Positions 57,022 to 64,000 of a DNA stretch of 64,000 nucleotides are shown here, one piece after another (positions within the stretch are counted from its first letter, which is position 1; every line of letters starts with the position of its first letter). Position numbers and translations under genes: made by a program. Source of the DNA: Microcoleus vaginatus WJT46-NPBG5 (lineage in GTDB: Bacteria; Cyanobacteriota; Cyanobacteriia; Cyanobacteriales; Oscillatoriaceae); contig JAHHHM010000013.1 in assembly GCA_019359355.1 (NCBI GenBank), positions 62,001-126,000 of the forward strand, written 5' to 3'. The notes under the pieces were generated by a model that was not told the origin of the DNA, searched no databases, and saw only the letters and a list, made by a program, of their open reading frames with translations.

Positions 57022-57799
57022 CCAAGATCGAGGGAATTTTAGCCCATTGTATCAGCAGCAAAAGCACGCGGCGTTTTTGTGTTTCGTATGGGAAATTTTT
57101 GAGGGTTGCTTACTTAAACCATCGGCTGAGGATGAATTGGGTGAGCGCCAGTTTGCGCCGCGCATCAAATCTCTATTGCCGGCGGCAAAGACTTACCTAA
57201 TCAGTATCAAATTAAAAAAGTTAAGATTAGAGATTAAAAATTCCCTGTTTAGGATGGCTATTAGAGAGAAATACTCAGTTCAGAGCTGGCAGGGGCTTGT
57301 TTATCTGCTGCGTAAGAGATAACTGAAAGCCGGCTTAAAAAGGTGAGCTAGAGAAAGTTTGCTTCAGTCCGTATTCCTGCTTACCCAAAAACTTAACCTT
57401 AAAATACTCCTTAAGTTATATCAAAATCCTCTGTGAGGATGAAGCTATTCTGCTATCACAGTTGTTAGAGTAGAATTCACCGAGCAAACTTTCTAGACTG
57501 TCGAACTCAGGATTTTATTTGATTTGGAGAAGATAGTTTGAAGCAGCTAAAAGGTTTTAAGCTAAATAATCACTTTTCACAAATTGTATTAATATTTTGT
57601 TGAAATCTTCTGATTTTTTGTCTGCCAAACTCATAATTGACTGAATGAAGCGCCAGAAAATAATGCTTGTTTAGCAGACCCGAAAACCTTTAGCTCAAAT
57701 AATCCTGAGTTGCTTTGATAAGTTTAGGCTTATTAGGGGAGTCGGTGCGGTTCCCCTACGGTAGATATCACCCATACTAGGCAACTAAGGAGAAAAACT
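57022..57799. other. Long intergenic region with hairpins
   Basis: 778 bases. ATCCTC-TGT-GAGGAT (57426-57440) is a small hairpin. The open frame 56984-57322 lacks support and is not called. A larger hairpin precedes the next gene (57734-57758). The rest is AT-rich. Confidence 0.5.
57734..57758 (+). promoter_or_regulatory. Leader hairpin of the Cys-rich protein gene
   Basis: TAGGGGA (57734-57740) pairs with TCCCCTA (57752-57758) around a GC-rich 11-base loop, 42 bases before the next start. It could be a leader structure; I matched it to no known riboswitch class. Confidence 0.4.
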
Positions 57800-58021
57800 A
57801 TGATTTCTCAAGATCTGATTTTTCTGTTTCGCGAAACAGCTTGCCGGTTTGTACTCAGGCAACCTTTAATATCTAAAGAACCTTCTGAATGCCTTTTAAA
57901 TTTGCCCTGTGGCTGTTCTAATCCGGGGACAGCGATCAAATGTGAAGACTGTCCTTATCTAGAAGGCTGTTTATCGCGAGTGAAAAGCTTCGCGACGCAA
58001 AACCGGCACACAAGAGTTTAA
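57800..58021 (+). CDS. Small cysteine-rich protein
   Basis: 73 residues with a good ribosome binding site (AAGGAG). It has seven cysteines: one at 15, one at 31, then CGC (37 and 39), C48, CEDC and CPYLEGC, a spacing that suggests a metal or Fe-S site. There is no signal or membrane segment. I recognise no named family. The leader contains a hairpin. The C-terminal CxxC...C motif could bind zinc or a cluster; this is inference from cysteine spacing alone. Confidence 0.6.
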   Translation: MISQDLIFLFRETACRFVLRQPLISKEPSECLLNLPCGCSNPGTAIKCEDCPYLEGCLSRVKSFATQNRHTRV

Positions 58022-58288
58022 GGAGGCCAGCTTGGTCTGTCCTAAAGCCCAACTTTTTTAGAGTGCCGGCCCCGTGGGCTGAAATGCCCAGTTTTGCCGC
58101 ATTTCTACCGGCTCACCAAACTTTAAAAAAAGTTAATCATTGGTGCGGGTGGCAGTCGGCAAGGAAGCGGTGAGAAAGGTTCCCAATTCATCTTTAGTTT
58201 TCTGTCTCAATCTATACCCAGAGGATGTGTTAAGGGTAGAGATTGTCATGGTTTATTAATAGTTAACTTACTCAGCATTAGAGGCACT

Positions 58289-59116
58289 ATGTCAGAAAAT
58301 CAAACCCGTGGGCAATTAGTCATTATTGGTGGGGCAGAAGATAAGGAAGGAGAATGCAAAATCCTTCGTGAATTCGTGCGACGCGCCGGCGGCGTTAAAG
58401 CTAAAATTGCCGTAATGACCGCAGCAACCAGCCTGCCTAGAGAAGTTGGTGATAACTATGTTAGAGTGTTTGAGCGGTTGGGGGCTGAAGATGTTCGAGT
58501 GGTTAACACCGAACGCCGGGAAGATGCAACTGACTCCAGCTACTTAGAAGTCATTGAAAATTGCACCGCCGTGTTTTTCACCGGCGGCGATCAAGCCCGC
58601 ATTACCGAGTTGTTAAAAGGCACTGAACTTGATGCTGCAATTCACAAACGCTACGCTGAAGGAATCGTGGTAGGGGGGACAAGTGCCGGCGCGGCAATGA
58701 TGCCCGACGAAATGATTATTGAGGGAGACTCTGAGACAAATCCTCGCGTGGATGTGGTGGCAATGGGTCCCGGTATGGGCTTCCTGCCGGGGATTGTAGT
58801 GGATCAGCATTTCGCACAGCGTGGACGCTTGGGGCGCTTAATTTCCGCACTGGTACAGCAGCCGGCAGTTTTGGGATTAGGAATCGACGAGAACACAGCA
58901 ATTATTGTCAACGGTGACGAGTTTGAAGTTGTGGGCGAAGGCGCGGTGACAGTCATCGATGAAACCGAAAAAACCCATGACAACATCGATGGACTCTTGA
59001 AAGATGAGGCTTTAGCCGTTTGCGGCGCTAAGCTTCACATTCTGCCACATGGATATCGCTTTAACTTAAAAACCCGAAAGCCGGTTCTTGAAAGAGTTGC
59101 TGCGCCGATGGCATAA
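58289..59116 (+). CDS. cphB: Cyanophycinase
   Basis: 275 residues of the S51 serine peptidase family. It cleaves cyanophycin to beta-Asp-Arg dipeptides. The catalytic Ser132 lies in GGTSAGAAMM, with His174 in VVDQHF and Glu201 in GIDENTAI; these positions agree with those I recall for the Synechocystis enzyme. The N-terminal LVIIGGAEDK and the FFTGGDQARI segment are typical. Length is standard. It lies 2.8 kb from a CphA2-type synthetase but not beside a full-length cphA1, unlike the usual cphB-cphA1 pair. Confidence 0.96.
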   Translation: MSENQTRGQLVIIGGAEDKEGECKILREFVRRAGGVKAKIAVMTAATSLPREVGDNYVRVFERLGAEDVRVVNTERREDATDSSYLEVIENCTAVFFTGGDQARITELLKGTELDAAIHKRYAEGIVVGGTSAGAAMMPDEMIIEGDSETNPRVDVVAMGPGMGFLPGIVVDQHFAQRGRLGRLISALVQQPAVLGLGIDENTAIIVNGDEFEVVGEGAVTVIDETEKTHDNIDGLLKDEALAVCGAKLHILPHGYRFNLKTRKPVLERVAAPMA

Positions 59117-59161
59117 ACCGCCCAGTAGTGCCTCAAAAAAGAAAGGGTATAAAACTGAAAA

Positions 59162-59206
59162 AATGGGCAAGAGCCGGGATTAATTTGCCCGAATCTCTCG
59201 CCCATT
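59162..59206. terminator. Bidirectional terminator
   Basis: AATGGGC (59162-59168), AGAG (59170-59173) and CGGG (59175-59178) pair with CCCG (59188-59191), CTCT (59195-59198) and GCCCATT (59200-59206). It lies between convergent cphB and the next minus-strand gene. Confidence 0.75.
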
Positions 59207-59305
59207 CCCAAAAAACCAGCAGTTTAAAAGTTCTTTGTAGGTGCGTTCGTTAGGATTGTTTGATCTAACGTTTGATAGCGTTAAGAACGAGCGCATTTGA
59301 TAAGT

Positions 59306-59557
59306 TTAAGCACTTTTTAACTGTTCGCCGGCAGAAGACGACTGCGCCTGAGAGCTAGGCACTAAGTTCCAGCCGGCACTCATGAGTTTTTGATAGGTTG
59401 CCCAGCCCTTAGATCCTCCAGGAACTTGATAGTCTGGGACGGCAAATTGTGGAAAAGCCTTGTAGGGTCGCCACGGTTCACTCGCTGCGGTTCGCAAATG
59501 CAAGATTTTTTCTCCAGTCGATCCGAGCGTGGGTAACCAGCACATTTCTCTAAGCAT
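59306..59557 (-). CDS. Small hypothetical protein
   Basis: 83 residues. The ATG at 59557 is chosen because GAGGAG lies about 7 bases before it; a longer frame to 59605 adds 16 unlike residues. It begins MLREMCWLPTLGSTGEKIL and has an aromatic-rich centre (EPWRPYKAFPQFAVPDY), with a Ser/Gln-rich tail. Soluble, no signal, no known family. Composition and start signal suggest a real gene. Confidence 0.6.
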   Translation of the reverse strand: MLREMCWLPTLGSTGEKILHLRTAASEPWRPYKAFPQFAVPDYQVPGGSKGWATYQKLMSAGWNLVPSSQAQSSSAGEQLKSA

Positions 59558-60000
59558 GGGAAACTCCTCAATATTATAAATAAGGTGAATTTTGGAGTCA
59601 GACAAGTTCCCTAGTCAATCGGCCCAGACTGCAATTGCTACCAACTTATAAGTGATTATGAGCAACCCAAAGCTCTGGTAGAAACTAGAGAAAGGTTATC
59701 CATTCGGGTAATATATAGATAGTTTTTTTGTACCCGCTGGCTTTCTACCTATGACCCCATTCTCGTCATTAAAGTTTCCAATCACCTCTGTCTAAAGCTT
59801 TATCTATTTTCAATAAAAAAATGTTTCTAAAGCTACAAAATTAGGTTTTTTCATAATCCACAAGCAGGAAAAACCCCGGTTCCGTAGCTAATATTACAAA
59901 TTGTGAAGAGATTTTTATATTTCCACAGAATGATGACCGGCCTCAGTGAATCCCTCAAAATAGGTGGATTCATCCTTTCGGAAACAAAGTTGAACGTTTG
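59558..60000. other. Intergenic region
   Basis: 443 bases. TGAATCC (59947-59953) pairs with GGATTCA (59966-59972) about 30 bases before the CBM48 gene. The remainder is AT-rich promoter-like sequence. No gene is seen. Confidence 0.5.
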
Positions 60001-60282
60001 ATGACTTGCTCAATTGAATTTAAGTTATTCGCTCCCAACAATAAAGCAGCGGAGTTAATTGGGTCATTCTCCGACTGGAAAAAAATCCCAATGAAAAAAG
60101 GTGACGATGGCTACTTTCGGACACAGGTTGAGCTGAAAGATAGCATTTATCACTACAAATTCCGAGTTCAGCCCAAGAGTGCCTCTGTCCAACCCGATGA
60201 ATGGGTAGATGTTAATGATCTCTACGCCACTGACATTGACAGCGCCAGCCAAAATAGCGTTGTGCATCAGAAGAAAAGATAG
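60001..60282 (+). CDS. Stand-alone CBM48 protein, copy of the GH13 enzyme N-terminus
   Basis: 93 residues, closely matching residues 3-90 of the GH13 enzyme at 51845, including SIEFKLFAPNNKAAELIGSF versus SIEFNLFAPYNKGAALIGSF, with DGYFRTQVEL and YATDID in both. The catalytic barrel is absent and the protein stops cleanly. The CBM48 fold binds glycogen or other alpha-glucans, so this may be a glucan-binding partner or a relic of gene duplication. The aromatic pair in SKSWFFEPDQW is changed to PKSASVQPDEW, so binding may differ. The ATG at 60001 is preferred over the TTG at 59998. It is convergent with an SDR gene 15 bases away. Confidence 0.8.
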   Translation: MTCSIEFKLFAPNNKAAELIGSFSDWKKIPMKKGDDGYFRTQVELKDSIYHYKFRVQPKSASVQPDEWVDVNDLYATDIDSASQNSVVHQKKR

Positions 60283-60297
60283 TTTTAAAACGATTTC

Positions 60298-61080
60298 TTA
60301 GCCTAGGAGCAAAGATTGGCCGCCATCGATCCACATTTCAGTGCCGGTGATGTGGCTGGAAGCTTCGGAGGCTAAGAATAGCACTAATTGTGCGACTTGT
60401 TCTGAGGTTCCGGGTTTGCCATCCGTTAGGGGAATTTGACCTTCTGGAAACTCTACCGGCTCCTTGACGGAGTCAATATTACGCTGCTCTGTGTTTTGAT
60501 CGATATTGGTGGTAATGGCACCGGGACAAATCACATTGACGCGAATTCGGGACTCAGCAAGTTCTAGTGCAACCATTTTGGCGAAAGCGACTTGACCGGC
60601 TTTGGTGGAGGAATAAGCAGTTGCGCCGGTGTTGCTAAAGACGCGAGTGCCATTAATTGAAGAAGTGATGATCACTGAACCGCCTTGTTTTTTCAAATAA
60701 GGCACCGCATATTTAACTGTAAAAAATGTGCCGGTGAGGTTGACTTTAATCGTTTTTTCCCACTCTTCAGGTTTTAATTCTTCAATGGGTGCCCAAACCC
60801 CATTAATGCCGGCGTTGGCAAAAACAATATCGAGCCGGCCCCACTTATCCACAACTTGTTGATAAGCTTGTTGCATCTTATCGGCTTCTGAAATATCAGC
60901 AATCACCGGCATTGCTTCACCGCCGGCTTGCTGAATCTGCTCAACCACTTCTTTCAATTCATCCTCTGTGCGTCCCAGCGCTGCTACCTTCGCGCCTTCT
61001 TTGGCGAGCAATTTGGCAGCGGCTTCCCCAATTCCAGAGCCTGCGCCGGTAATCAGCGCAACTTTATCTGTGAGTTGCAT
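60298..61080 (-). CDS. Short-chain dehydrogenase/reductase
   Basis: 260 residues of a classical SDR. The NAD(P) site is TGAGSGIG (11-18), followed by NAG (89-91), catalytic Ser140 or Ser141, Tyr156 and Lys160 in AYSSTKAG, and the C-terminal LFLASEASSHITG and GGQS motifs typical of the FabG-like class. The substrate is unknown. It is divergent from the BrkB-like gene across a 79-base gap. Confidence 0.92.
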   Translation of the reverse strand: MQLTDKVALITGAGSGIGEAAAKLLAKEGAKVAALGRTEDELKEVVEQIQQAGGEAMPVIADISEADKMQQAYQQVVDKWGRLDIVFANAGINGVWAPIEELKPEEWEKTIKVNLTGTFFTVKYAVPYLKKQGGSVIITSSINGTRVFSNTGATAYSSTKAGQVAFAKMVALELAESRIRVNVICPGAITTNIDQNTEQRNIDSVKEPVEFPEGQIPLTDGKPGTSEQVAQLVLFLASEASSHITGTEMWIDGGQSLLLG

Positions 61081-61159
61081 ATATTTTTTCTTCCTTTAGT
61101 TAGAAGAAACCTAACCCGTCAAAAAGATAAAATTCATCCATCTAAAGGAGCAAAATGCC

Positions 61160-62293
61160 GTGAAAGTTAAAGACATAATCGGGCTGCTCAAACAAACCTT
61201 TGTAGAGTGGCAAGAAGATAAAGCATCTCGGCTAGCAGCAGCGCTGTCTTATTACACCGCATTTTCCCTTGCGCCGCTATTGATTATCGTAATTGCGATT
61301 GTCGCTTTGGTCTTTGGCCAAGATGCCGCGGAAGGCGAAATTGTTGGACAAATTCGAGGTTTGGTTGGCGACGACGGTGCAAAAGCGATCCAAACCATGA
61401 TTGAAAATTCCCGTAAGCCGGCTGAAGGCACAATTGCCACGATTATCAGTGTGGCTATTCTGTTATTCGGTGCCACTAACGTTTTCAACCAATTACAGGA
61501 ATCTCTCAACACGATTTGGGAAGTTGCACCGAAGCCAGGGCGAGGCGTTAAAGGTGCGATAAAAGACCGTTTTCCATCCTTCGCAATGGTTCTTGGAATT
61601 GGATTTTTATTACTGGTTTCACTGGTTGTCAGCGCCGGACTTACGGCTGTGAGCAATTATTTAGGTCATCTTGTACCCGGCCTCAGTGTTGTGTGGCGAG
61701 TGGTTAACTTTCTGTTTTCCTTCGGCGTCATCACACTGCTGTTTGCGATGATTTACAGAATTTTGCCAGACGCTAAAATTGCCTGGAGTGATGTTTGGAT
61801 TGGGGCAGCAATTACTTCTCTGCTATTTACGATAGGTAAATCTTTAATTGGGTTGTATTTAGGAAATAGCAGCGTGGGATCAACTTATGGGGCTGCCGGC
61901 TCGTTCGTTGTGCTGCTGCTATGGGTGAATTATTCCGCGCAAATTCTGTTTTTTGGGGCTGAATTTACGCAGGTTTATGCAAATAAATATGGCTCCAGAA
62001 TTGTGCCGAATAAAAATGCTTTGCCCCTTACGGAAAAGGCTAGAGCCGGCGAAGGAATTCCGCGCACAAGTTATATGGAAGTAGCTTCTGCCCAGGACGA
62101 TGAAAAGCAAGCTGCCCATAAAAACCGAGTTGCCGGCGACAACCGAGTTTCCACACAAGAGGCTGATGAGACGCCTGAATATCAGCCGGTGAAGAAAAAG
62201 CCTCCACACCCGGCAGCGATTGCCCTCAGTGTGATGATTGGTGCTTATCGCAGCGGGACGAAGTTGCTGGGAATCAACAAAAATCGCCGGTAA
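61160..62293 (+). CDS. YihY/BrkB-family inner-membrane protein
   Basis: 377 residues. The GTG at 61160 is the start because an earlier ATG at 61154 is followed at once by a stop, and AAAGGAGC lies just upstream. The family signature LAAALSYYTAFSLAPLLI opens the membrane part, with about six segments to residue 275, including WVNYSAQILFFGAEFTQVYA. A hydrophilic C-terminal tail of about 95 residues (charged and Pro-rich) is longer than in many members. The family was once called ribonuclease BN but is a membrane protein of uncertain transport or envelope role. Confidence 0.9.
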   Translation: MKVKDIIGLLKQTFVEWQEDKASRLAAALSYYTAFSLAPLLIIVIAIVALVFGQDAAEGEIVGQIRGLVGDDGAKAIQTMIENSRKPAEGTIATIISVAILLFGATNVFNQLQESLNTIWEVAPKPGRGVKGAIKDRFPSFAMVLGIGFLLLVSLVVSAGLTAVSNYLGHLVPGLSVVWRVVNFLFSFGVITLLFAMIYRILPDAKIAWSDVWIGAAITSLLFTIGKSLIGLYLGNSSVGSTYGAAGSFVVLLLWVNYSAQILFFGAEFTQVYANKYGSRIVPNKNALPLTEKARAGEGIPRTSYMEVASAQDDEKQAAHKNRVAGDNRVSTQEADETPEYQPVKKKPPHPAAIALSVMIGAYRSGTKLLGINKNRR

Positions 62294-62327
62294 GCGGAAT
62301 CTGACGAAGGTAAAGGAAAGTTTTTAG

Positions 62328-64000
62328 TTATTTCTTAAAGTAACCCCCAATTTGTTCTGCTAACATCTGAACATTGGGGGTTTTCATCATTTCTAGATGG
62401 TTGCCGGCAACTAAATGAATGTCTGTTCCCGACTCAGTTAGCTCACTCCATCCCATCGTTGGATCTTGACTGTCTACATTTCCCGGTTCGCAACTTTTAA
62501 AAAGGGTAATTCGGTTAGGGTAAGTTTTGGGAGTATAGCTGAGCGTGGCTTGGCTGTTAGCCTGAAAAACGCGAAACATTGAGCGAATGGTGAGTTGATT
62601 TAGCCTTTTTAGTTTAGCTTCTTGCGGCATTAAATTAATCATTACGGCCCTTTTTAACATCAACTTCCATGAGCCACGATTTTTGAGTTGAAAAATCTTA
62701 CTTAACTGAGTTTTTTGCTTCTCAGAAACGCTGGTTAAGTACAAGTAATCCAGAAGAAAGGGCCAAATAGAGCGCCTGACTGTGTTAAAAAGAAATTTGC
62801 AACCATTCCAGAAAGAAAATTTGTTACCGGCAACAGGTGCAGCCGTGTCTAGCAAAGCGAGTAACCCCACTTCCTCTCCCGCTTTTTGTAACTGCTGCGC
62901 CATCTCAAACGCAACCAACCCGCCAAAAGACCAACCTCCTAAAAAATAAGGGCCATTTGGCTGCACCGCACGTAATGCTTTGATGTAGTAAGCCGCCATT
63001 TCTTCGATGCGAGTTAAAGGAGATTGTTCGCCATCAATTCCCAGGGGTTGTAGTCCGTAGAATGGTTGATCTTCTCCTAAATAATAAGCTAATTCATAAT
63101 AAGGAAACACGACGCCAAAGATGGGATGAACGCAGAAAAAAGGCGAATTAGAACCCTTGGGCTGAATCGGAACTAAGGGCGACCATTTTATAGATTTTTT
63201 TTCCGCAAATAAAGTATTGGCTAAACTTTCTATTGTGGGGGATAAAAAGAGGGAAGATAAGGGCAATTCGCGAGCAAATTGTTTTTGAATTTGCTCCATG
63301 AGGCGAATCGCTAGCAGTGAATCTCCTCCCAAGTCGAAGAAGCTATCACTAACACTCACCCGCTCAAGATTAAGAACTTCAGCCCAAATTTTTACTAATG
63401 CTGACTCGGTTGGGTTGCGCGGAGAAATAAAGGTTTTTTGTCGTTGAAGGCGAGTTAAAGTATGGGGTGCCGGCAAAGCACGACGATCCACCTTACCACT
63501 GGGGGTTGTAGGCAGAGAATCTAGGATGACAAACTCGGAAGGCACCATATATTCTGGTAATTTACCCTTGATAAATTGCCGTAGAGTAGGGATCAGGGAT
63601 GAGGGTTCAGGAATTCGGTGAGCCGGCACGAGATAAGCCACGATTCGCTGATTAATAGAAATATCCGCTAAGGCAATTACAACTGCTTTTTTAATTGCTG
63701 AATATTGATTAATAACAGCTTCAATTTCCCCCAATTCTATGCGAAACCCACGTATTTTTACTTGTTGATCAATGCGGCCTAAAAATTCAATCTTGCCATT
63801 CGGTAAATAACGCCCTAAATCACCTGTTTTATACAGCCGAGAAGGTTGAAGTGATGAAATTTTTTTAGCGTCAAAAGGATTAGGAATAAACCGTTCTGCC
63901 GTTAATTCAGGCCGGCAAAGGTAGCCTCGCGCCAACCCCTCACCGGCAATGTACAATTCGCCGGTAATCCCAATCGGTGCCGGCTGTAAATTTCGATCTA
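62328..64000 (-). CDS. Nonribosomal peptide synthetase, terminal module (A end-PCP-TE), partial
   Basis: The frame runs without a stop from the right edge of the window, so the gene is truncated at its 5' side. In order from the edge: the last part of an adenylation domain (GELYIAGEGLARGYL, then TGDLGRY and GRIDQQVKIRGFRIEL, ending PSGKVDRRAL), a peptidyl carrier protein with the phosphopantetheine Ser in FFDLGGDSLLAIRL, and a type I thioesterase with GWSFGG, LLDTAAP and a terminal His in VAGNHLEMM. A terminal TE usually releases or cyclises the peptide. The amino acid selected cannot be read because the specificity residues lie outside the window. A start drawn at TTG 63956 is inside the domain and is not real. 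Confidence 0.93.
   Translation of the reverse strand, partial: DRNLQPAPIGITGELYIAGEGLARGYLCRPELTAERFIPNPFDAKKISSLQPSRLYKTGDLGRYLPNGKIEFLGRIDQQVKIRGFRIELGEIEAVINQYSAIKKAVVIALADISINQRIVAYLVPAHRIPEPSSLIPTLRQFIKGKLPEYMVPSEFVILDSLPTTPSGKVDRRALPAPHTLTRLQRQKTFISPRNPTESALVKIWAEVLNLERVSVSDSFFDLGGDSLLAIRLMEQIQKQFARELPLSSLFLSPTIESLANTLFAEKKSIKWSPLVPIQPKGSNSPFFCVHPIFGVVFPYYELAYYLGEDQPFYGLQPLGIDGEQSPLTRIEEMAAYYIKALRAVQPNGPYFLGGWSFGGLVAFEMAQQLQKAGEEVGLLALLDTAAPVAGNKFSFWNGCKFLFNTVRRSIWPFLLDYLYLTSVSEKQKTQLSKIFQLKNRGSWKLMLKRAVMINLMPQEAKLKRLNQLTIRSMFRVFQANSQATLSYTPKTYPNRITLFKSCEPGNVDSQDPTMGWSELTESGTDIHLVAGNHLEMMKTPNVQMLAEQIGGYFKK

Noticed and set aside
56984-57322. 112-codon frame downstream of the small membrane protein
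   Set aside because: No ribosome binding site, no recognisable fold and mixed composition; it overlaps the preceding gene.
57734-57799. Riboswitch before the Cys-rich protein gene
   Set aside because: Only one clear hairpin is seen and no conserved box of a known class (cobalamin, TPP, glutamine) could be matched.

Overview
The window is chromosomal DNA from a cyanobacterium. Direct signs are acsF (aerobic chlorophyll cyclase), the catalytic subunit of ferredoxin:thioredoxin reductase, a SufR-controlled suf operon, cyanophycinase and a short cyanophycin synthetase of CphA2 type, a cyanobacteriochrome-like GAF domain, very large multidomain kinases, and HIP1 octamers (GCGATCGC). The many sensor proteins, the CphA2 and the frequent word GCCGGC would fit a filamentous, possibly diazotrophic species of the Oscillatoriales kind, but that placement is inference.

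Layout. (1) 1-4475, minus strand: a three-gene overlapping operon of a PD-(D/E)xK nuclease with a zinc ribbon, a DinG/XPD-like helicase with four candidate cluster cysteines, and the first 46 codons of a third protein cut by the window edge. This matches the predicted pPIWI-RE conflict system and is the most interesting item. Its base usage differs from the rest of the window. (2) 4927-17757, plus strand: a membrane pseudokinase, a small coiled-coil membrane protein, a PAS/GAF histidine kinase with a bilin-type GAF, and a Ser/Thr kinase-AAA-GAF-histidine kinase of 1832 residues. (3) 17915-20659: pgk, a universal stress protein and the ribosome-assembly GTPase RbgA. (4) 21202-30838: second-messenger signalling (FHA-GAF-nucleotide cyclase; a hybrid histidine kinase overlapping a REC-GGDEF-EAL protein), a possible gene remnant, a frameshifted Uma2 nuclease, and an RsbRD-like histidine kinase. 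(5) 30939-37538: sufS-sufD-sufC-sufB and ftrC on the minus strand, with divergent sufR and two perfect SufR boxes between ftrC and sufR. (6) 37748-43212: a hypothetical gene, tRNA-Glu, an M42 peptidase, a YdcF protein, threonine synthase between two ubiquitin-like sulfur-carrier genes, and a DUF2996 protein. (7) 43380-51396: a Ser/Thr kinase with zinc ribbon and TM2 domain, acsF, an outer-membrane-like protein, and a divergent histidine kinase/NarL-type regulator pair. (8) 51845-60282: storage polymers, with a GH13 glucan enzyme, CphA2, cyanophycinase, small hypothetical genes and a stand-alone CBM48 copy of the GH13 N-terminus. (9) 60298-64000: a short-chain dehydrogenase, a YihY/BrkB membrane protein, and the last module (A-PCP-TE) of a nonribosomal peptide synthetase running off the right edge.

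How it fits together. Most genes are housekeeping or signalling genes in short transcription units, separated by strong hairpins that I read as terminators or repeated palindromes. The suf/ftrC block links Fe-S cluster assembly with a Fe-S enzyme of thiol redox control. The CphA2/CphB/GH13/CBM48 block links nitrogen and carbon reserves. The pPIWI-RE-like operon is the only clear accessory defence island. No insertion sequence, CRISPR array or rRNA gene was seen.
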